From: Desulfuromonas sp.
GTDB lineage: Bacteria; Desulfobacterota; Desulfuromonadia; Desulfuromonadales; BM501
Length of the DNA: 64,000 nt
NCBI RefSeq assembly: GCF_002868845.1
Contig: NZ_PKUB01000028.1
Coordinates: 1 to 64,000 of the forward strand
Direction: 5' to 3'
Shown piece by piece: positions 9,008 through 18,232 of the stretch. A program made the position numbers and the translations under genes. The notes beneath the pieces are model-generated. The model saw only the letters and a list, made by a program, of their open reading frames with translations, was not told the DNA's origin and searched no databases. The stretch's first letter is position 1; every line of letters begins with the position of its first letter.

Positions 9008-9053
9008 GCCCCGGGAGACGGAAAGACCTTCCGAACGCGTTCGGTAGACAAAA

Positions 9054-9094
9054 AAGAGAAGCGCCCCGGCGGTATCCGCCGGGGCGCTTCTCTT
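9054..9094. terminator. bidirectional terminator between CoA-binding gene and sfrA
   Basis: Perfect 19-bp stem (9054-9072 with 9076-9094) and a 3-nt loop TAT. The core is GCGCCCCGGCGG, with A-rich sequence on the left and a C/T-rich tail on the right. It serves both convergent genes. Confidence 0.9.
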
Positions 9095-9117
9095 CTCTAA
9101 TCGGTGAAAATGGCAGG

Positions 9118-11673
9118 TCAGGCTTTGCTGACCTTGACGCTGACCCGGTTCTGGCCGAGGGGCATCATCTGCTGGACATTGAGCTCTTCGAAGTGGTGAG
9201 GTGCGAAAAGAAGTCCCTGGGGAACGTTTTCGCTGACCTTGACCGCACCCCTGGCCGAGCCGGTCGCGGAGGAGACCTGAATCGAGGCCCCGTCTGCAAC
9301 ACCGCAGCTCCGGGCATCTTCGGGGTTCATCTCGATATAGCCGGAGGGCCCAACCGCGAGGCAGCCCTCGGAATAGGTGGTGGTCGTCCCGAAATGGTAG
9401 AGGCTCTTGCCGCTGAGCAGCTGGAGCCCCTCGGTCCCGGCCCCTCCCTCCACGGGGGTATAGGTCATGCTCTTCTCGGCGGGGCGGAAAGCCTCCTTGA
9501 GGCAGGTCCTAACACCGCCCTCCCCGGCTGAACAGACATCGCTGTAAAGACCGGTCGATTCCTTGATCTCGGCCTGGAGCGCGGCAAGGTCGAGCCCCGT
9601 GGCCCCGGGGGCGACCCGGCTGTAGATCCCGGCCAGGATGGCCAGGTCCTCGCAGGCCTCGCCGACCGGCGACATGGCCCGGGCCAGACCGCCGACCCGC
9701 TGGTCGAGGGAGGTCACGGTACCGCTCTTCTCGGCGAAGGAGACTCCGGGCAGAACCACATCGGCCAACCGAGTGAGTTCCGACTCGAGAATATCCTGGA
9801 CCACCAGGAAGTCGACCTGCTCCAGGGCCTTGCGCCAGCGTGCGCTCTCGGGATAGGCGACCAGGGGATTGGTCGCCGCGAGGTAGAGGAACTTGATCTC
9901 CCCTTTCTCGATCCCCTCGAGGATTCCCATGGCGTCGAGCCCGCCCTGGGGAAGCTTCTCCCTCCAGGCGCTTTCGAAAGCGCCCCGCGCCTGGTCGTAG
10001 TCCTGCTGGCCCGGCAGCATCTCGGGGCAGACCCCCATGTCGAGGAGGCCCTGGGTGTTGCCCTTCTCGTCTACGGGGAAGAGACCGCCGACATCGCCGT
10101 GCAGGGCCCCGGTTACAAGGGCGAGGTTGGCGATGGCCGCCACCTTGTCCTCGGCCGCCTCGCTGCGGGTCACGTCGCCGCCGAAGATAACGGCCACCGA
10201 CTCGGCTTCGCCAAGGTAGAGGGCCGCCTCCTCGAGGATTTCCAGGGAAAGGCCGGTCTCCTGTACGGCCCGCTCCAGGTCGATGCCGAGGAGATGGGCC
10301 TTGAGCTCGTCCAGGTTCTCTACGAATTGATTCAGGTAACCATCGTCGGCCAGGCCCTTCTCGAGCACGATCCGCCCCAGAGCGTTGGCCAACTGCACCT
10401 CGCTGCCCGGCCGGTAACCGAGGAAGGTATTGGCGTGACGGGTCAGCTTGACCCGGCGCATGTTGGCGACCACCAGTTTGCCGTCGTTCTTCCGGCAGGA
10501 CTTCTCGATCTGCCAGTCGATCGCCGGAGCCTCGGCGGTCACGTCGGAGCCGAAGACGAGGACCGCTCCGGCCCGGCCGATGCGGTCCATGCGGTTGCTG
10601 GCGCCCTTGAGGCCCAGCGTTCTGGAGAGAGTCTTGAGGGCGCGCAGGGCCCCGAAGCGGGCCTCGGAGTCGATGTTGTTGCTGCCGATGGCGGCCCGGA
10701 ACAGCTTCTGGAAGAGGTAGTTCTCCTCGTTGGTCAGGCGGCCGGAGGCCAGGCCCGCCAATGCGCCTGCTCCCGAAGAGTCGCGCACCTCGGTCATCTT
10801 CCCGGCGACCGCGCCGAGGGCCTCGTCCCAGCCGGTACCGAGCCCGTTCAGCCGGGGCTGGACAAGGCGTTTGGCCGAGTTGACGAAGCCGTAGCCAAAG
10901 AAACCGCCGACGCAGAGCTGGCCTTCGTTGACCGTCCCCTCGTCCGGGGAGGTGACGCGGTAGACCTGGTTGTTCTTGACGTTGACCTCGATCTGGCACT
11001 GGCTGGCGCACAGGGTACAGACCGAAGGGGTCTTGCGCAGCTCCCAGGGACGGGCCTTGAATTTGAACGTCTTGGAGATCATGGTGCCGGTCGGGCAGAC
11101 CGATACGCAGCTGCCGCAGAACTCGCACAGATCCAGTTTCTTGTCGATGAACGCCCGGTCCCCTTTGTCGTTGACGAACAGGGAGCTCGACCCCACGCTT
11201 TCGTGGCAGACCTTGACGCACTTCTCGCACATGACGCAGCGGGAAGGGACCTGCTGGATCAGGGGCCACTCGTTGATGTCCCCGGCGTTGACGTCCTCTG
11301 CCCGGTAAGGCTGGGCGGTCACGTCGAGGTCGTAGCAGATGTTCTGCAGGTCGCACTCGCCGGCGGCATCGCAGACCGGGCAGTCGAGGGGATGGTTGAT
11401 CAGGAGAAGCTCCACGATCTGCTTACGGATTGTGGTGAGCTGCTCGGACTGGGTAGTGACGACGATCCCCTCTTTGACCGGCGTGTTGCACGCGGTCATC
11501 GGCCGATCGACCCCCTCGATCTCCACCGCGCAGATCCGGCAGGCGCCGGTCGGGGAGACCTTCTGAAGCCAGCACAGGGTCGGGATTGCGATGCCCAACT
11601 CCCGGGCAGCCTCCAGGATCGTCGTTCCCTCGGGCACCCCTATCGTCTTACCGTCAATCGTCAAGCTGACCAT
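9118..11673 (-). CDS. sfrA: NuoG-like iron-sulfur/molybdopterin-fold subunit of an SfrAB-type NADPH oxidoreductase
   Basis: 851 aa. The N-terminus matches the NuoG / NAD-reducing hydrogenase ferredoxin region: a [2Fe-2S] set (C34, C45, C48, C62), a His-ligated cluster (H94, C98, C101, C107), two 4Fe-4S sets (C146/149/152/156 and C183/186/189/193), then an N7-like set (C219, C222, C226, C254). A molybdopterin-oxidoreductase fold follows to the end; metal occupancy cannot be judged. It lies 99 bp after sfrB. Size and partner match SfrA of Geobacter, first isolated as a soluble NADPH-dependent Fe(III) reductase and later tied to NADPH/acetate metabolism. Alternative: a stray nuoG, less likely because of the sfrB partner. 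ATG with GAGGTG upstream. Confidence 0.85.
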   Translation of the reverse strand: MVSLTIDGKTIGVPEGTTILEAARELGIAIPTLCWLQKVSPTGACRICAVEIEGVDRPMTACNTPVKEGIVVTTQSEQLTTIRKQIVELLLINHPLDCPVCDAAGECDLQNICYDLDVTAQPYRAEDVNAGDINEWPLIQQVPSRCVMCEKCVKVCHESVGSSSLFVNDKGDRAFIDKKLDLCEFCGSCVSVCPTGTMISKTFKFKARPWELRKTPSVCTLCASQCQIEVNVKNNQVYRVTSPDEGTVNEGQLCVGGFFGYGFVNSAKRLVQPRLNGLGTGWDEALGAVAGKMTEVRDSSGAGALAGLASGRLTNEENYLFQKLFRAAIGSNNIDSEARFGALRALKTLSRTLGLKGASNRMDRIGRAGAVLVFGSDVTAEAPAIDWQIEKSCRKNDGKLVVANMRRVKLTRHANTFLGYRPGSEVQLANALGRIVLEKGLADDGYLNQFVENLDELKAHLLGIDLERAVQETGLSLEILEEAALYLGEAESVAVIFGGDVTRSEAAEDKVAAIANLALVTGALHGDVGGLFPVDEKGNTQGLLDMGVCPEMLPGQQDYDQARGAFESAWREKLPQGGLDAMGILEGIEKGEIKFLYLAATNPLVAYPESARWRKALEQVDFLVVQDILESELTRLADVVLPGVSFAEKSGTVTSLDQRVGGLARAMSPVGEACEDLAILAGIYSRVAPGATGLDLAALQAEIKESTGLYSDVCSAGEGGVRTCLKEAFRPAEKSMTYTPVEGGAGTEGLQLLSGKSLYHFGTTTTYSEGCLAVGPSGYIEMNPEDARSCGVADGASIQVSSATGSARGAVKVSENVPQGLLFAPHHFEELNVQQMMPLGQNRVSVKVSKA

Positions 11674-11772
11674 ATATTTTCACCTCGAAGCCTGGGTAAG
11701 GGCGAAATGCCGGGACCCGGGTCTCTCATCCGCCCGTTCCGGCCCCGCCCCCTATTCACGTATTTTGTTCAG

Positions 11773-13794
11773 TTACACGGCCATCATGGCCACGCGGTAG
11801 CAGCGCAGGCAGCGCTCCGCCTCTCGGACCGCCTGGCTGTCCTTGAAGCCGAGCTCCACCTCGGAGTAGTTCCCCTCGCTGGCCCGCTCCGCACCGTGGA
11901 TCTCGGCCTGATTCTCCCGGGCGGCGGAATCGAGCCAGGGAACCTGCTCGTTCTTGTCGTAGACCTCCAGATGAGAGAGAAGGTCTTCCATGATGTCATC
12001 GTCGTCCAGATAGGCTTTGCCCTCCTCGAGCCAACGCTGGATCACCTTGGCGGCACGATGACCGTTGCCGACGCAGGCGACGACGGTCAGCGGGCCGATC
12101 TCGGCGTCGCCGGAGGCGAAGACCCCCTCCAAATCGGTGATCAGGGTCCGGGAGAGAGGGTTGCCCATGTCGTCGTTCAAATTCCGGCCGGCTGCGTTCT
12201 TGAGCGGCAGGAACTTTGTGACGACGGTGTTCCAGCGGGTAATGTCGATCCCCATCTTCTCGGGGATGAAGGAGAGGTCGGGGTCCTGACCGATGGCCGG
12301 GATGACCGTGTCGCACTCGACGACGAACTCGCTCCCCTCGACGGGCTGGGGACGGCGACGGCCCGAATCGTCGGGCTCGCCGAGTTCCATGCGCACGCAC
12401 TCGACGCCGGTGACCTGCTCGTTCTCGTCGACGACGATCTTCTTCGGAAGGACAAGGAATTCAAACTTGACACCCTCCTCGTCGGCGCCGTCGACTTCCC
12501 AGGAATCGGCCGGCATCTCCTTGCGGGTCCGGCGATAGAGCAGGACCGACTCCTCGGCCCCCTCGCGCAGAGCCACCCGGACGCAGTCGATGGCGGTGTT
12601 GCCGCCGCCGACCACGACGACCTTCTTGCCCATGCCCGTCGGCTGGCCCATGTAGGCCTCGCGGAGGAAGTCGATGCCGCCGGGAAGGAATCCCTTGTAG
12701 CCCTTGTCCTCGCCTTCGACTCCCATCGGCTTGGAGCGATGAGCGCCCGGGGCGAGCAGGACGGCGTCATACTTCTCCTTGAGCTCGGGCAGGCTGATGT
12801 CCTTGCCAACCCGGGTGTTGTAGATGATTTCGACCCCGAGGGCGGCGATGATGTCGATGTCGCGCTGCAGGATATGACGCGGCATCCGGTAGGCGGGAAT
12901 GCCGACGGCGATCATGCCGCCGCCGTACCCTTCGGGCAGTGCCTCGTAGATGGTGCAGGGAAATCCCTCCAGGGCGAGATAATAGGCTGCGGCGAGGCCG
13001 GCCGGACCGGCGCCGACGATCGCAACCGTCTTGTCCTTGCGGGGCTTGGGCTGCATCGGGGGAATCTGGTTGTGCTGCCACTCGAAGTCCGACGCGGTCC
13101 GCTTCAGAACCATGATGTTGACCGAGTCGTCAACGTTCTTGCGGCGGCAGGCGCTCTCGCAGGGATGGGGGCAGACCCGTCCGCAGACCGAAGGCAGAGG
13201 CATGTTCTCGCGGATGGTGGCCAGGGCCTCGCCGGGCCGGTTGTCCTTGATCTCCTCGACGTAGGCGGGAATGTCGATATGAGCCGGGCATTTGCTCTGG
13301 CAGGGAGCGGTGAGCTGCACCTTGTAGTCGGCCTGCTTGGGCTGGCGCTCGCCGCGGATGTAGGCCAGATAGTCGTCCCGGTAGTGCTTGACGGTGTCGA
13401 GCACCGGGCGGGCGGAGGTCAGGCAGAGGGTGCATTTGCAGTTCTGCAAAAGAGCGGCGACGCTTTCGACGGTATCCAGGTCGCGCTCCTCGCCCTGGCC
13501 GGAGATAATGCGGGCCATGGTGTCCTGAAGAACGCGGGTTCCGCGCTTGCCCGGAGTGCATTTGGCGCAGCAGTAATCTTCCTGGACCCTTTTGGCGTAC
13601 TCGGCGGCCATGGCAACGATGTCGACGTTCGGGTCGTTGACGATCACCCCGTCCCAACCCATAAAGGCAGACCAGGAACGTTCGCCGTCATAGGTCGTGG
13701 GGAGTTTCTTTTTGGCAACCTCCACCTCGCCGTCGCCACCTCGGCGATTGTCGACAATTTCTTTTCCCCAACTGGAAAACACAACCTGAGACAA
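11773..13794 (-). CDS. sfrB: SfrAB-type NADPH oxidoreductase, flavoprotein subunit (NuoF-like plus GltD-like)
   Basis: 673 aa. Residues ~65-145 are NuoF-like with a Cys-rich iron-sulfur region (YCCAKCTPGKRGTRVLQ; C75, C76, C79, then C119, C121, C124). From ~165 it is GltD/NfnB-like: a Cys-rich domain (CGRVCPHPCESACRR), FAD motif VGAGPAGLAAAYYLALEG and NADPH motif VVVGGGNTAIDCVRVALREG. It probably passes NADPH electrons to SfrA clusters in the cytoplasm. The start is TTG at 13794 with AGGAGG 5 nt upstream, decisive over any later ATG. First gene of the sfrB-sfrA operon, with a promoter and a palindromic operator candidate upstream. Confidence 0.87.
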   Translation of the reverse strand: MSQVVFSSWGKEIVDNRRGGDGEVEVAKKKLPTTYDGERSWSAFMGWDGVIVNDPNVDIVAMAAEYAKRVQEDYCCAKCTPGKRGTRVLQDTMARIISGQGEERDLDTVESVAALLQNCKCTLCLTSARPVLDTVKHYRDDYLAYIRGERQPKQADYKVQLTAPCQSKCPAHIDIPAYVEEIKDNRPGEALATIRENMPLPSVCGRVCPHPCESACRRKNVDDSVNIMVLKRTASDFEWQHNQIPPMQPKPRKDKTVAIVGAGPAGLAAAYYLALEGFPCTIYEALPEGYGGGMIAVGIPAYRMPRHILQRDIDIIAALGVEIIYNTRVGKDISLPELKEKYDAVLLAPGAHRSKPMGVEGEDKGYKGFLPGGIDFLREAYMGQPTGMGKKVVVVGGGNTAIDCVRVALREGAEESVLLYRRTRKEMPADSWEVDGADEEGVKFEFLVLPKKIVVDENEQVTGVECVRMELGEPDDSGRRRPQPVEGSEFVVECDTVIPAIGQDPDLSFIPEKMGIDITRWNTVVTKFLPLKNAAGRNLNDDMGNPLSRTLITDLEGVFASGDAEIGPLTVVACVGNGHRAAKVIQRWLEEGKAYLDDDDIMEDLLSHLEVYDKNEQVPWLDSAARENQAEIHGAERASEGNYSEVELGFKDSQAVREAERCLRCYRVAMMAV

Positions 13795-13895
13795 GTTAAC
13801 CTCCTATCCGGCTCACCCTCCTCGCGACAGAGGGCGGAAAACTCCCTGAAAAAAGGGAAAGACGGCCCGTTTTCCCCAGCTGTCTCTCCCCATTT

Positions 13896-13943
13896 TTGTA
13901 TACAGTATGCAAGCTAATAACACAAAGAGCGTTGCAAAATCAA
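13896..13943 (-). promoter_or_regulatory. sfrBA promoter with GntR-type operator candidate
   Basis: Minus-strand -35 TTGATT (13943-13938), 18-nt spacer, -10 TATTAG (13919-13914). Directly downstream is the near-perfect 17-bp inverted repeat TTGCATACTGTATACAA (13912-13896, one mismatched pair). It resembles GTATAC-type operators of FadR/GntR-family regulators and would cover the start point. Binding is inferred, not shown. Confidence 0.5.
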
Positions 13944-14056
13944 GGGAAATCTTCCCCGCGACCCCCTGATTCTCAGGGGTAAAATACTTGGAATGACGTG
14001 CGATTTTCCCCATGCCAGGGGGGAGTTCTCACGTCTCCGGGCTCACCGGCGGAGAT

Positions 14057-14497
14057 TCATGGGAAGGGCGGAAAGGGCGTTGTTATTTGCCAGAGGCCGG
14101 AATACCGGCCCTCCCCCTCCCCGCGAATCCACTCCTGTTGCCAGTGGAACGTTTCAACCGTTATCGAGGGGAGCAGGTAATAATCGATGGCGACCCTGAC
14201 CACGGCCCGGGCGCCGTCATCCCGGAACTCAACCGACTCCATTCCGACCCCGACGACATGGAGCCCCTTCAGAGCCTCGAACTGCTGCCGGAAATCCGAA
14301 CGGTTGGCCTCGTCCACGTGCTGGGCCGCGCCGTGGTAGTCGCCCCAGCGCAACCGCTGGGCGAAATCGTCGCTGGCCTCGGAGAATTGCCGAGCGGGGA
14401 CCATCTCCATGCCGCACCCCCCGAGCATCCCCGCTACCAGAAAAACAACCAGAAGCCCTCTTTTCAAAACCGGCACGAACCCCTCTTTTTTTTGCAT
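14057..14497 (-). CDS. small predicted lipoprotein, function unknown
   Basis: 146 aa. Basic N-terminus, hydrophobic core LLVVFLVAGMLGGC with a lipobox Cys (about residue 28), then a compact soluble domain with an NTF2-like feel (SDDFAQRLRWGDYHGAAQHV, later VRVAIDYYLLPS). Not recognised as a named family. ATG preceded by AAGGGGGAT. Lies between the sfrBA promoter and the divergent glutaredoxin gene; no co-transcribed partner is evident. Confidence 0.7.
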   Translation of the reverse strand: MQKKEGFVPVLKRGLLVVFLVAGMLGGCGMEMVPARQFSEASDDFAQRLRWGDYHGAAQHVDEANRSDFRQQFEALKGLHVVGVGMESVEFRDDGARAVVRVAIDYYLLPSITVETFHWQQEWIRGEGEGRYSGLWQITTPFPPFP

Positions 14498-14686
14498 GCC
14501 ATCCCCCTTGCAAATTGCCTATTGCAGGTTAGTATGGAATTCGGTTTCCGTCGATCGTCCGGCACCGGGCGTCCCGCCCGGAGCCGACTCCGGTCGCGCC
14601 GCCCGTCTTTTCGCCCAAGACAACCGGGCCTCGCACCCGCCCACTTGCCGCCACACCTCCGAAGGCCTCGCAACCCAGGATGGCGC

Positions 14687-14959
14687 ATGAAAAAAATCGA
14701 AGTCTACACCAAGAGCTACTGCCCTTATTGCGCCCGGGCTCTGGAGCTGCTCCAGATCAAGGGAGTCGATTACTCTCTCTACGACGTATCGGCAGACCCG
14801 GCCAAAGAACTGGAGATGCAAGAGCGCTCCGGACAGGAGACGGTGCCCGAGATCTTCGTGGAGGGCACCCTTCTGGGGGGCTGCGCCGAACTGTTCTGGA
14901 TGGACGAAAAGGGCGAGCTGGACCGGCTCCTCGGCCTCAGGGCCGGCTGCTGCGAATAA
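14687..14959 (+). CDS. grxC: glutaredoxin (dithiol, CPYC)
   Basis: 90 aa, standard glutaredoxin length. Thioredoxin fold with active site SYCPYCARA near residues 11-17, the cis-Pro segment TVPEIFVEG, and the GG-C glutathione-binding turn LLGGCAEL. It catalyses GSH-dependent disulfide or mixed-disulfide reduction in the cytoplasm. The ATG at 14687 gives the family N-terminus MKKIEVYTKSYCPYC. The long upstream extension of this frame runs antisense through the lipoprotein gene and is not part of it. The 3' end overlaps the convergent methyltransferase gene by 23 bp. Confidence 0.92.
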   Translation: MKKIEVYTKSYCPYCARALELLQIKGVDYSLYDVSADPAKELEMQERSGQETVPEIFVEGTLLGGCAELFWMDEKGELDRLLGLRAGCCE

Positions 14960-16787
14960 CCTCGATCAACGCCAGGGCCAACTCTACCCGACCGAAGGGG
15001 GGCATGAGATAGTACCCCCCGACCCTTGCCCCGCCCGCCTCGATCAGCTCCCGGGCAATGGCAATCCCCTCCTGCACCCCCTCTTCCCCCTGCTTCCCCC
15101 GCATGCGCCTGCGCACCTCCTCGGGCAGCGTGATACCGGGCACCTCGTTGTGGAGGAACTCCGCATTGCGCTCGCTCACCAGGGGCAGGATCCCGACCAG
15201 GACCGGCACCCCGAGGGGTGCGGTCTTCTCCAGCAGGGTCTCGAGAACCTGTACCGAGTAGACCGGCTGGGTTTGGACGAAGCGGGCCCCGGCCGCCACC
15301 TTCTTCTCCAGACGCCGCAGCTGCCCCTCCATGCTCGGCAGGTTGGGGTTGAAGGCGGCCCCCGTCAGGAAGCCGGTCCGTCCCCGGAGTTCGGTTCCGA
15401 ACAGGGTGCGTCCCCCGTTCAGCGAGGAGAGGAGCTCCAACAGGCCGATCGAATTGAGGTCGAAGACGCTGGTGGCTCCGGACTCGCCCCCCACCGCGAC
15501 CGGATCGCCGGTCACCGCCAGCACGTTGCGAATCCCCATCAGGTGTGCCCCCATCAACTCCGAATGGAGACCGAGCAGGTTGCGATCCCGGCAGGTCACA
15601 TGGACGATGGCCTCCACCCCCGTTTCGTCCTGAACAAGGCGGGCCAGGGCCATGTTCCCCAGGCGGATGCGGGCCAGGGGGTTCTCCGCCAGACTGATGG
15701 CGTCCACCCCCGCCTCGGCCAGGGCGCGAGCCCCGGCGAGAACCTTGGCGCAGTCGATCCCCCGCGGAGGGTCGAGCTCGACGGTGATCACGGGGCGCCG
15801 GCCCCAGTCGCTCAGAAAGGTCCGCTCCGGCTCCGGGGAGGGGACTCCGGGGCGAGGCTCGGCGGGCTCCGCCGGTCCCGCGCCGACCCGCCCCCCGGGC
15901 CTGACTCCCCGCAGGGCCAGGGAAAGGGCCCGGATGTGCTCGGGGGTGGTCCCGCAGCACCCCCCCACCAAGGCGGCCCCGACCTCCGCCATCTCTTTTC
16001 CCGCCGCGGCGAAATACTCCGGCGTCGCCAGGTAGATGTAGCGCCCGTCATGATACTGGGGAAAGCCTGAATTGGGATACGCCGAGAGCGGAAGGTCGCA
16101 GACCGCGGCCATGCGCGCGAGCACCCCCTTCAACTCCCGGGGCCCTGAGCCGCAGTTGGCCCCGAGAGCCGAGGCCCCCGCGGCCTGAAGGCGGCGGGCC
16201 GCCTTCTCGGCGGACACACCGTCCCGGGTGACTCCCCCTTCCATAAAGGCCATCTGGGCCACGGCGGGCAGGCCGAGCTCCACGGCCAGGGCCAGGGCCA
16301 GTTCCAGATCCTCCAGGCCGGGAAAGGTTTCCAGCACGAACAGATCCACCCCCCCTTCGGCGAGGGCCTCCATCTGCTCCCGTAGCACCTCCGCCTTCTC
16401 GGCGGGGGCCAGTTCACGATCCTGACCCCGGGGCCGGATGAGGGGCCCCACCGAACCGGCGACAAAGATGTCGCTTCCGGCCACCGACCGGGCGAGGCGG
16501 GCGCCGGCAAGATTGATGGAACGAACCTTTTTCTCCAGGCCGATGGTCGAAAGGCGCAGGGACGAGGCGCCGAAAGTGTTGGTCTCCAGCACCTGGGCCC
16601 CCGCGCGAAGGTAGTCCTCGTGCACCCGCCGCACCTGCTCGGGACCGACCAGGTTGAGATGCTCGAAGTTGGCCTCCAGGGGGACGCCCCGGCTGTAAAG
16701 GAGGGTTCCCATGGCGCCGTCGCCGACCAACACCTCTGCGGCCAGGCGTTCCAGAAAGAGCTTGCTGCGTCGGGTCGATGGGTTCAT
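14937..16787 (-). CDS. yitJ: bifunctional homocysteine S-methyltransferase / 5,10-methylenetetrahydrofolate reductase
   Basis: 616 aa, the usual size for this YitJ-like fusion. Residues ~15-290 are the homocysteine methyltransferase barrel with the three zinc-binding cysteines visible (C212 in GANCGSGP, C277 and C278 in GGCCGTTP). After a Pro/Glu-rich linker, ~325-610 is a MetF-type FAD-dependent reductase (VELDPPRG, HVTCRDRN, GIRNVLAVTGDP, QTQPVY). It links the folate one-carbon pool to methionine synthesis. The 3' end overlaps the convergent grxC by 23 bp. Start ATG at 16787; no strong ribosome site seen. Confidence 0.92.
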   Translation of the reverse strand: MNPSTRRSKLFLERLAAEVLVGDGAMGTLLYSRGVPLEANFEHLNLVGPEQVRRVHEDYLRAGAQVLETNTFGASSLRLSTIGLEKKVRSINLAGARLARSVAGSDIFVAGSVGPLIRPRGQDRELAPAEKAEVLREQMEALAEGGVDLFVLETFPGLEDLELALALAVELGLPAVAQMAFMEGGVTRDGVSAEKAARRLQAAGASALGANCGSGPRELKGVLARMAAVCDLPLSAYPNSGFPQYHDGRYIYLATPEYFAAAGKEMAEVGAALVGGCCGTTPEHIRALSLALRGVRPGGRVGAGPAEPAEPRPGVPSPEPERTFLSDWGRRPVITVELDPPRGIDCAKVLAGARALAEAGVDAISLAENPLARIRLGNMALARLVQDETGVEAIVHVTCRDRNLLGLHSELMGAHLMGIRNVLAVTGDPVAVGGESGATSVFDLNSIGLLELLSSLNGGRTLFGTELRGRTGFLTGAAFNPNLPSMEGQLRRLEKKVAAGARFVQTQPVYSVQVLETLLEKTAPLGVPVLVGILPLVSERNAEFLHNEVPGITLPEEVRRRMRGKQGEEGVQEGIAIARELIEAGGARVGGYYLMPPFGRVELALALIEVIRSSRP

Positions 16788-16917
16788 GGCTCAGAGGGGA
16801 TAGAGAGAAGAGAGAAGAGATCGGGGCGGACATCCGCCGCCGTTATGCCACAAAAACGGGCAAAAAGAAAGGGCCTTGGGCGGGCATCGCCTTCGCCGGA
16901 CAAGCGATACGGCGGGG

Positions 16918-18153
16918 TCAGCTCTGCTCGCGCAGGATGGCGGTGTAGAAGAGGTGGCCGTCCGACTCCGCCACCGAAAGGGAAACCTCCAGGGAGAAGG
17001 TGGTGCCGTCGCGGCGGCGGGCGGGCAGGCGGTGGACCTTGCGCAGGAGGCTGCCGGCGTTCTCCCGAAGGTAGTTCTCGACCCCCCCGTCGCGGAGCGA
17101 GCCGCACTCCTCGTCGACGAGACGGGTAACCGGCACCCCCAGGATCTCCCGCTTGCTGTAGCCGAACATCCGCTCGGCCTGGCGGTTGAAAAGGATGATC
17201 TGCCCGTTGCTCAGGAAGGAAACGATCACGTCGCGGGCGGTCTCGGTGAGGGTCCGGAACCTCTTCTCCGACTCCTCCAGGTGCTCGGTCTTCTCCCGCA
17301 GGTGGTCGATCATCTCGTTGAAGCCGTCGATGAGAATCCCGATCTCGTCCCCGCTGCGGCTGGAAATCTTCCTCTCGAACCGCCCGGTGCGCACGATCTC
17401 CCCGATGGCCCCTCCGAGCCGCCCCAGGGGACCGGTGACCGCCAGCCGGGTCAGCAGCCCCAGGCAGGTGACCAGGGCCAGGAAGATCCCCCCCGTATAG
17501 AGGCCGACGTTGCGAACGTTGGCGACGACCTGGCGGGAGAGCTGGTCCATGGGGATGGTCACCGAAGCGGCGCCGATAACCTCCCCCACCCGGTAGTTGT
17601 AGGCCTGGTCGGCCTGCTCGGGAAACAACTCCTTGAGGAAGGCGGGGGCCTGGGCGGGGTCGCCGTGACACTCCAGGCAGCTCTCTTCGGCCCGAAAGGG
17701 CTGCAGGTAGCGGAAGACCCGCTCGCCGTCCAGCTCGGTAATGGCAAAGCGTTCCGGCTGGCCCGGTTGATCCTTAAACGTCTTAAGTTCGGCCGCCTCG
17801 AAGGCATCCGGGGCATTCATGGGGTTGCGGTAGCGGTTGGAGACCTGGCGGATGCGGTAGCCCACGTCCTTGGCCACCCGCTGGCCGATGCGGTTGGAGG
17901 CGACCACCGGGATCAGGCCGTAGCGCTCGGCGGAGAGCCGGACCCCCCCGGAGTCCAGCTCGTCGGAGATGTACTCCCGTGTCTGGATGGCCTCGGAGGC
18001 GATGATGCGGGCCTTCTCCTTGGCCTCCCCGATGATGAAGGCCTTCTGCTGCCGGTAGCTGAGATAGGTCGCCAGGGCGAACAGGGAGAGAAGGATGACG
18101 GTGACGATGAGAATGACCTTGGACAGCAGGCCCAGGTTGCGCAGTGGATTCAT
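16918..18153 (-). CDS. membrane heme sensor: DUF3365 (Tll0287-like) - HAMP - PAS, no output domain
   Basis: 411 aa. TM1 ~10-30; periplasmic DUF3365 domain ending in one c-type heme motif CLECH (C159, C162, H163); TM2 ~218-240; HAMP ~240-290; PAS ~295-405, then the protein stops. Such domains sense redox state or ligands through the heme. No kinase, GGDEF or methyl-accepting domain follows, so output must come through a partner or the gene is a truncated form. Compare the kinase-bearing relative at 43881-46886. Ends 130 bp before the methyltransferase gene. Confidence 0.85.
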   Translation of the reverse strand: MNPLRNLGLLSKVILIVTVILLSLFALATYLSYRQQKAFIIGEAKEKARIIASEAIQTREYISDELDSGGVRLSAERYGLIPVVASNRIGQRVAKDVGYRIRQVSNRYRNPMNAPDAFEAAELKTFKDQPGQPERFAITELDGERVFRYLQPFRAEESCLECHGDPAQAPAFLKELFPEQADQAYNYRVGEVIGAASVTIPMDQLSRQVVANVRNVGLYTGGIFLALVTCLGLLTRLAVTGPLGRLGGAIGEIVRTGRFERKISSRSGDEIGILIDGFNEMIDHLREKTEHLEESEKRFRTLTETARDVIVSFLSNGQIILFNRQAERMFGYSKREILGVPVTRLVDEECGSLRDGGVENYLRENAGSLLRKVHRLPARRRDGTTFSLEVSLSVAESDGHLFYTAILREQS

Positions 18154-18232
18154 TATGGGAGGTCCCCTCGGCGGAAAATCCCAACAATTCTAACCCGAAA
18201 CGAGCCGATTGCAAGATGCCCCCGAGGAGCGA

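Noticed and set aside
9118-11673. Calling the 851-aa protein NuoG of complex I
   Set aside because: No other peripheral-arm nuo genes are adjacent, and its partner is the GltD-like flavoprotein of the SfrAB type.
10099-13917. 1272-codon open frame on the plus strand
   Set aside because: Antisense to sfrA and sfrB, which have clear homology and ribosome sites. High GC makes long shadow frames common; the composition (Gly/Asp/Arg/Val without motifs) is typical of a shadow.
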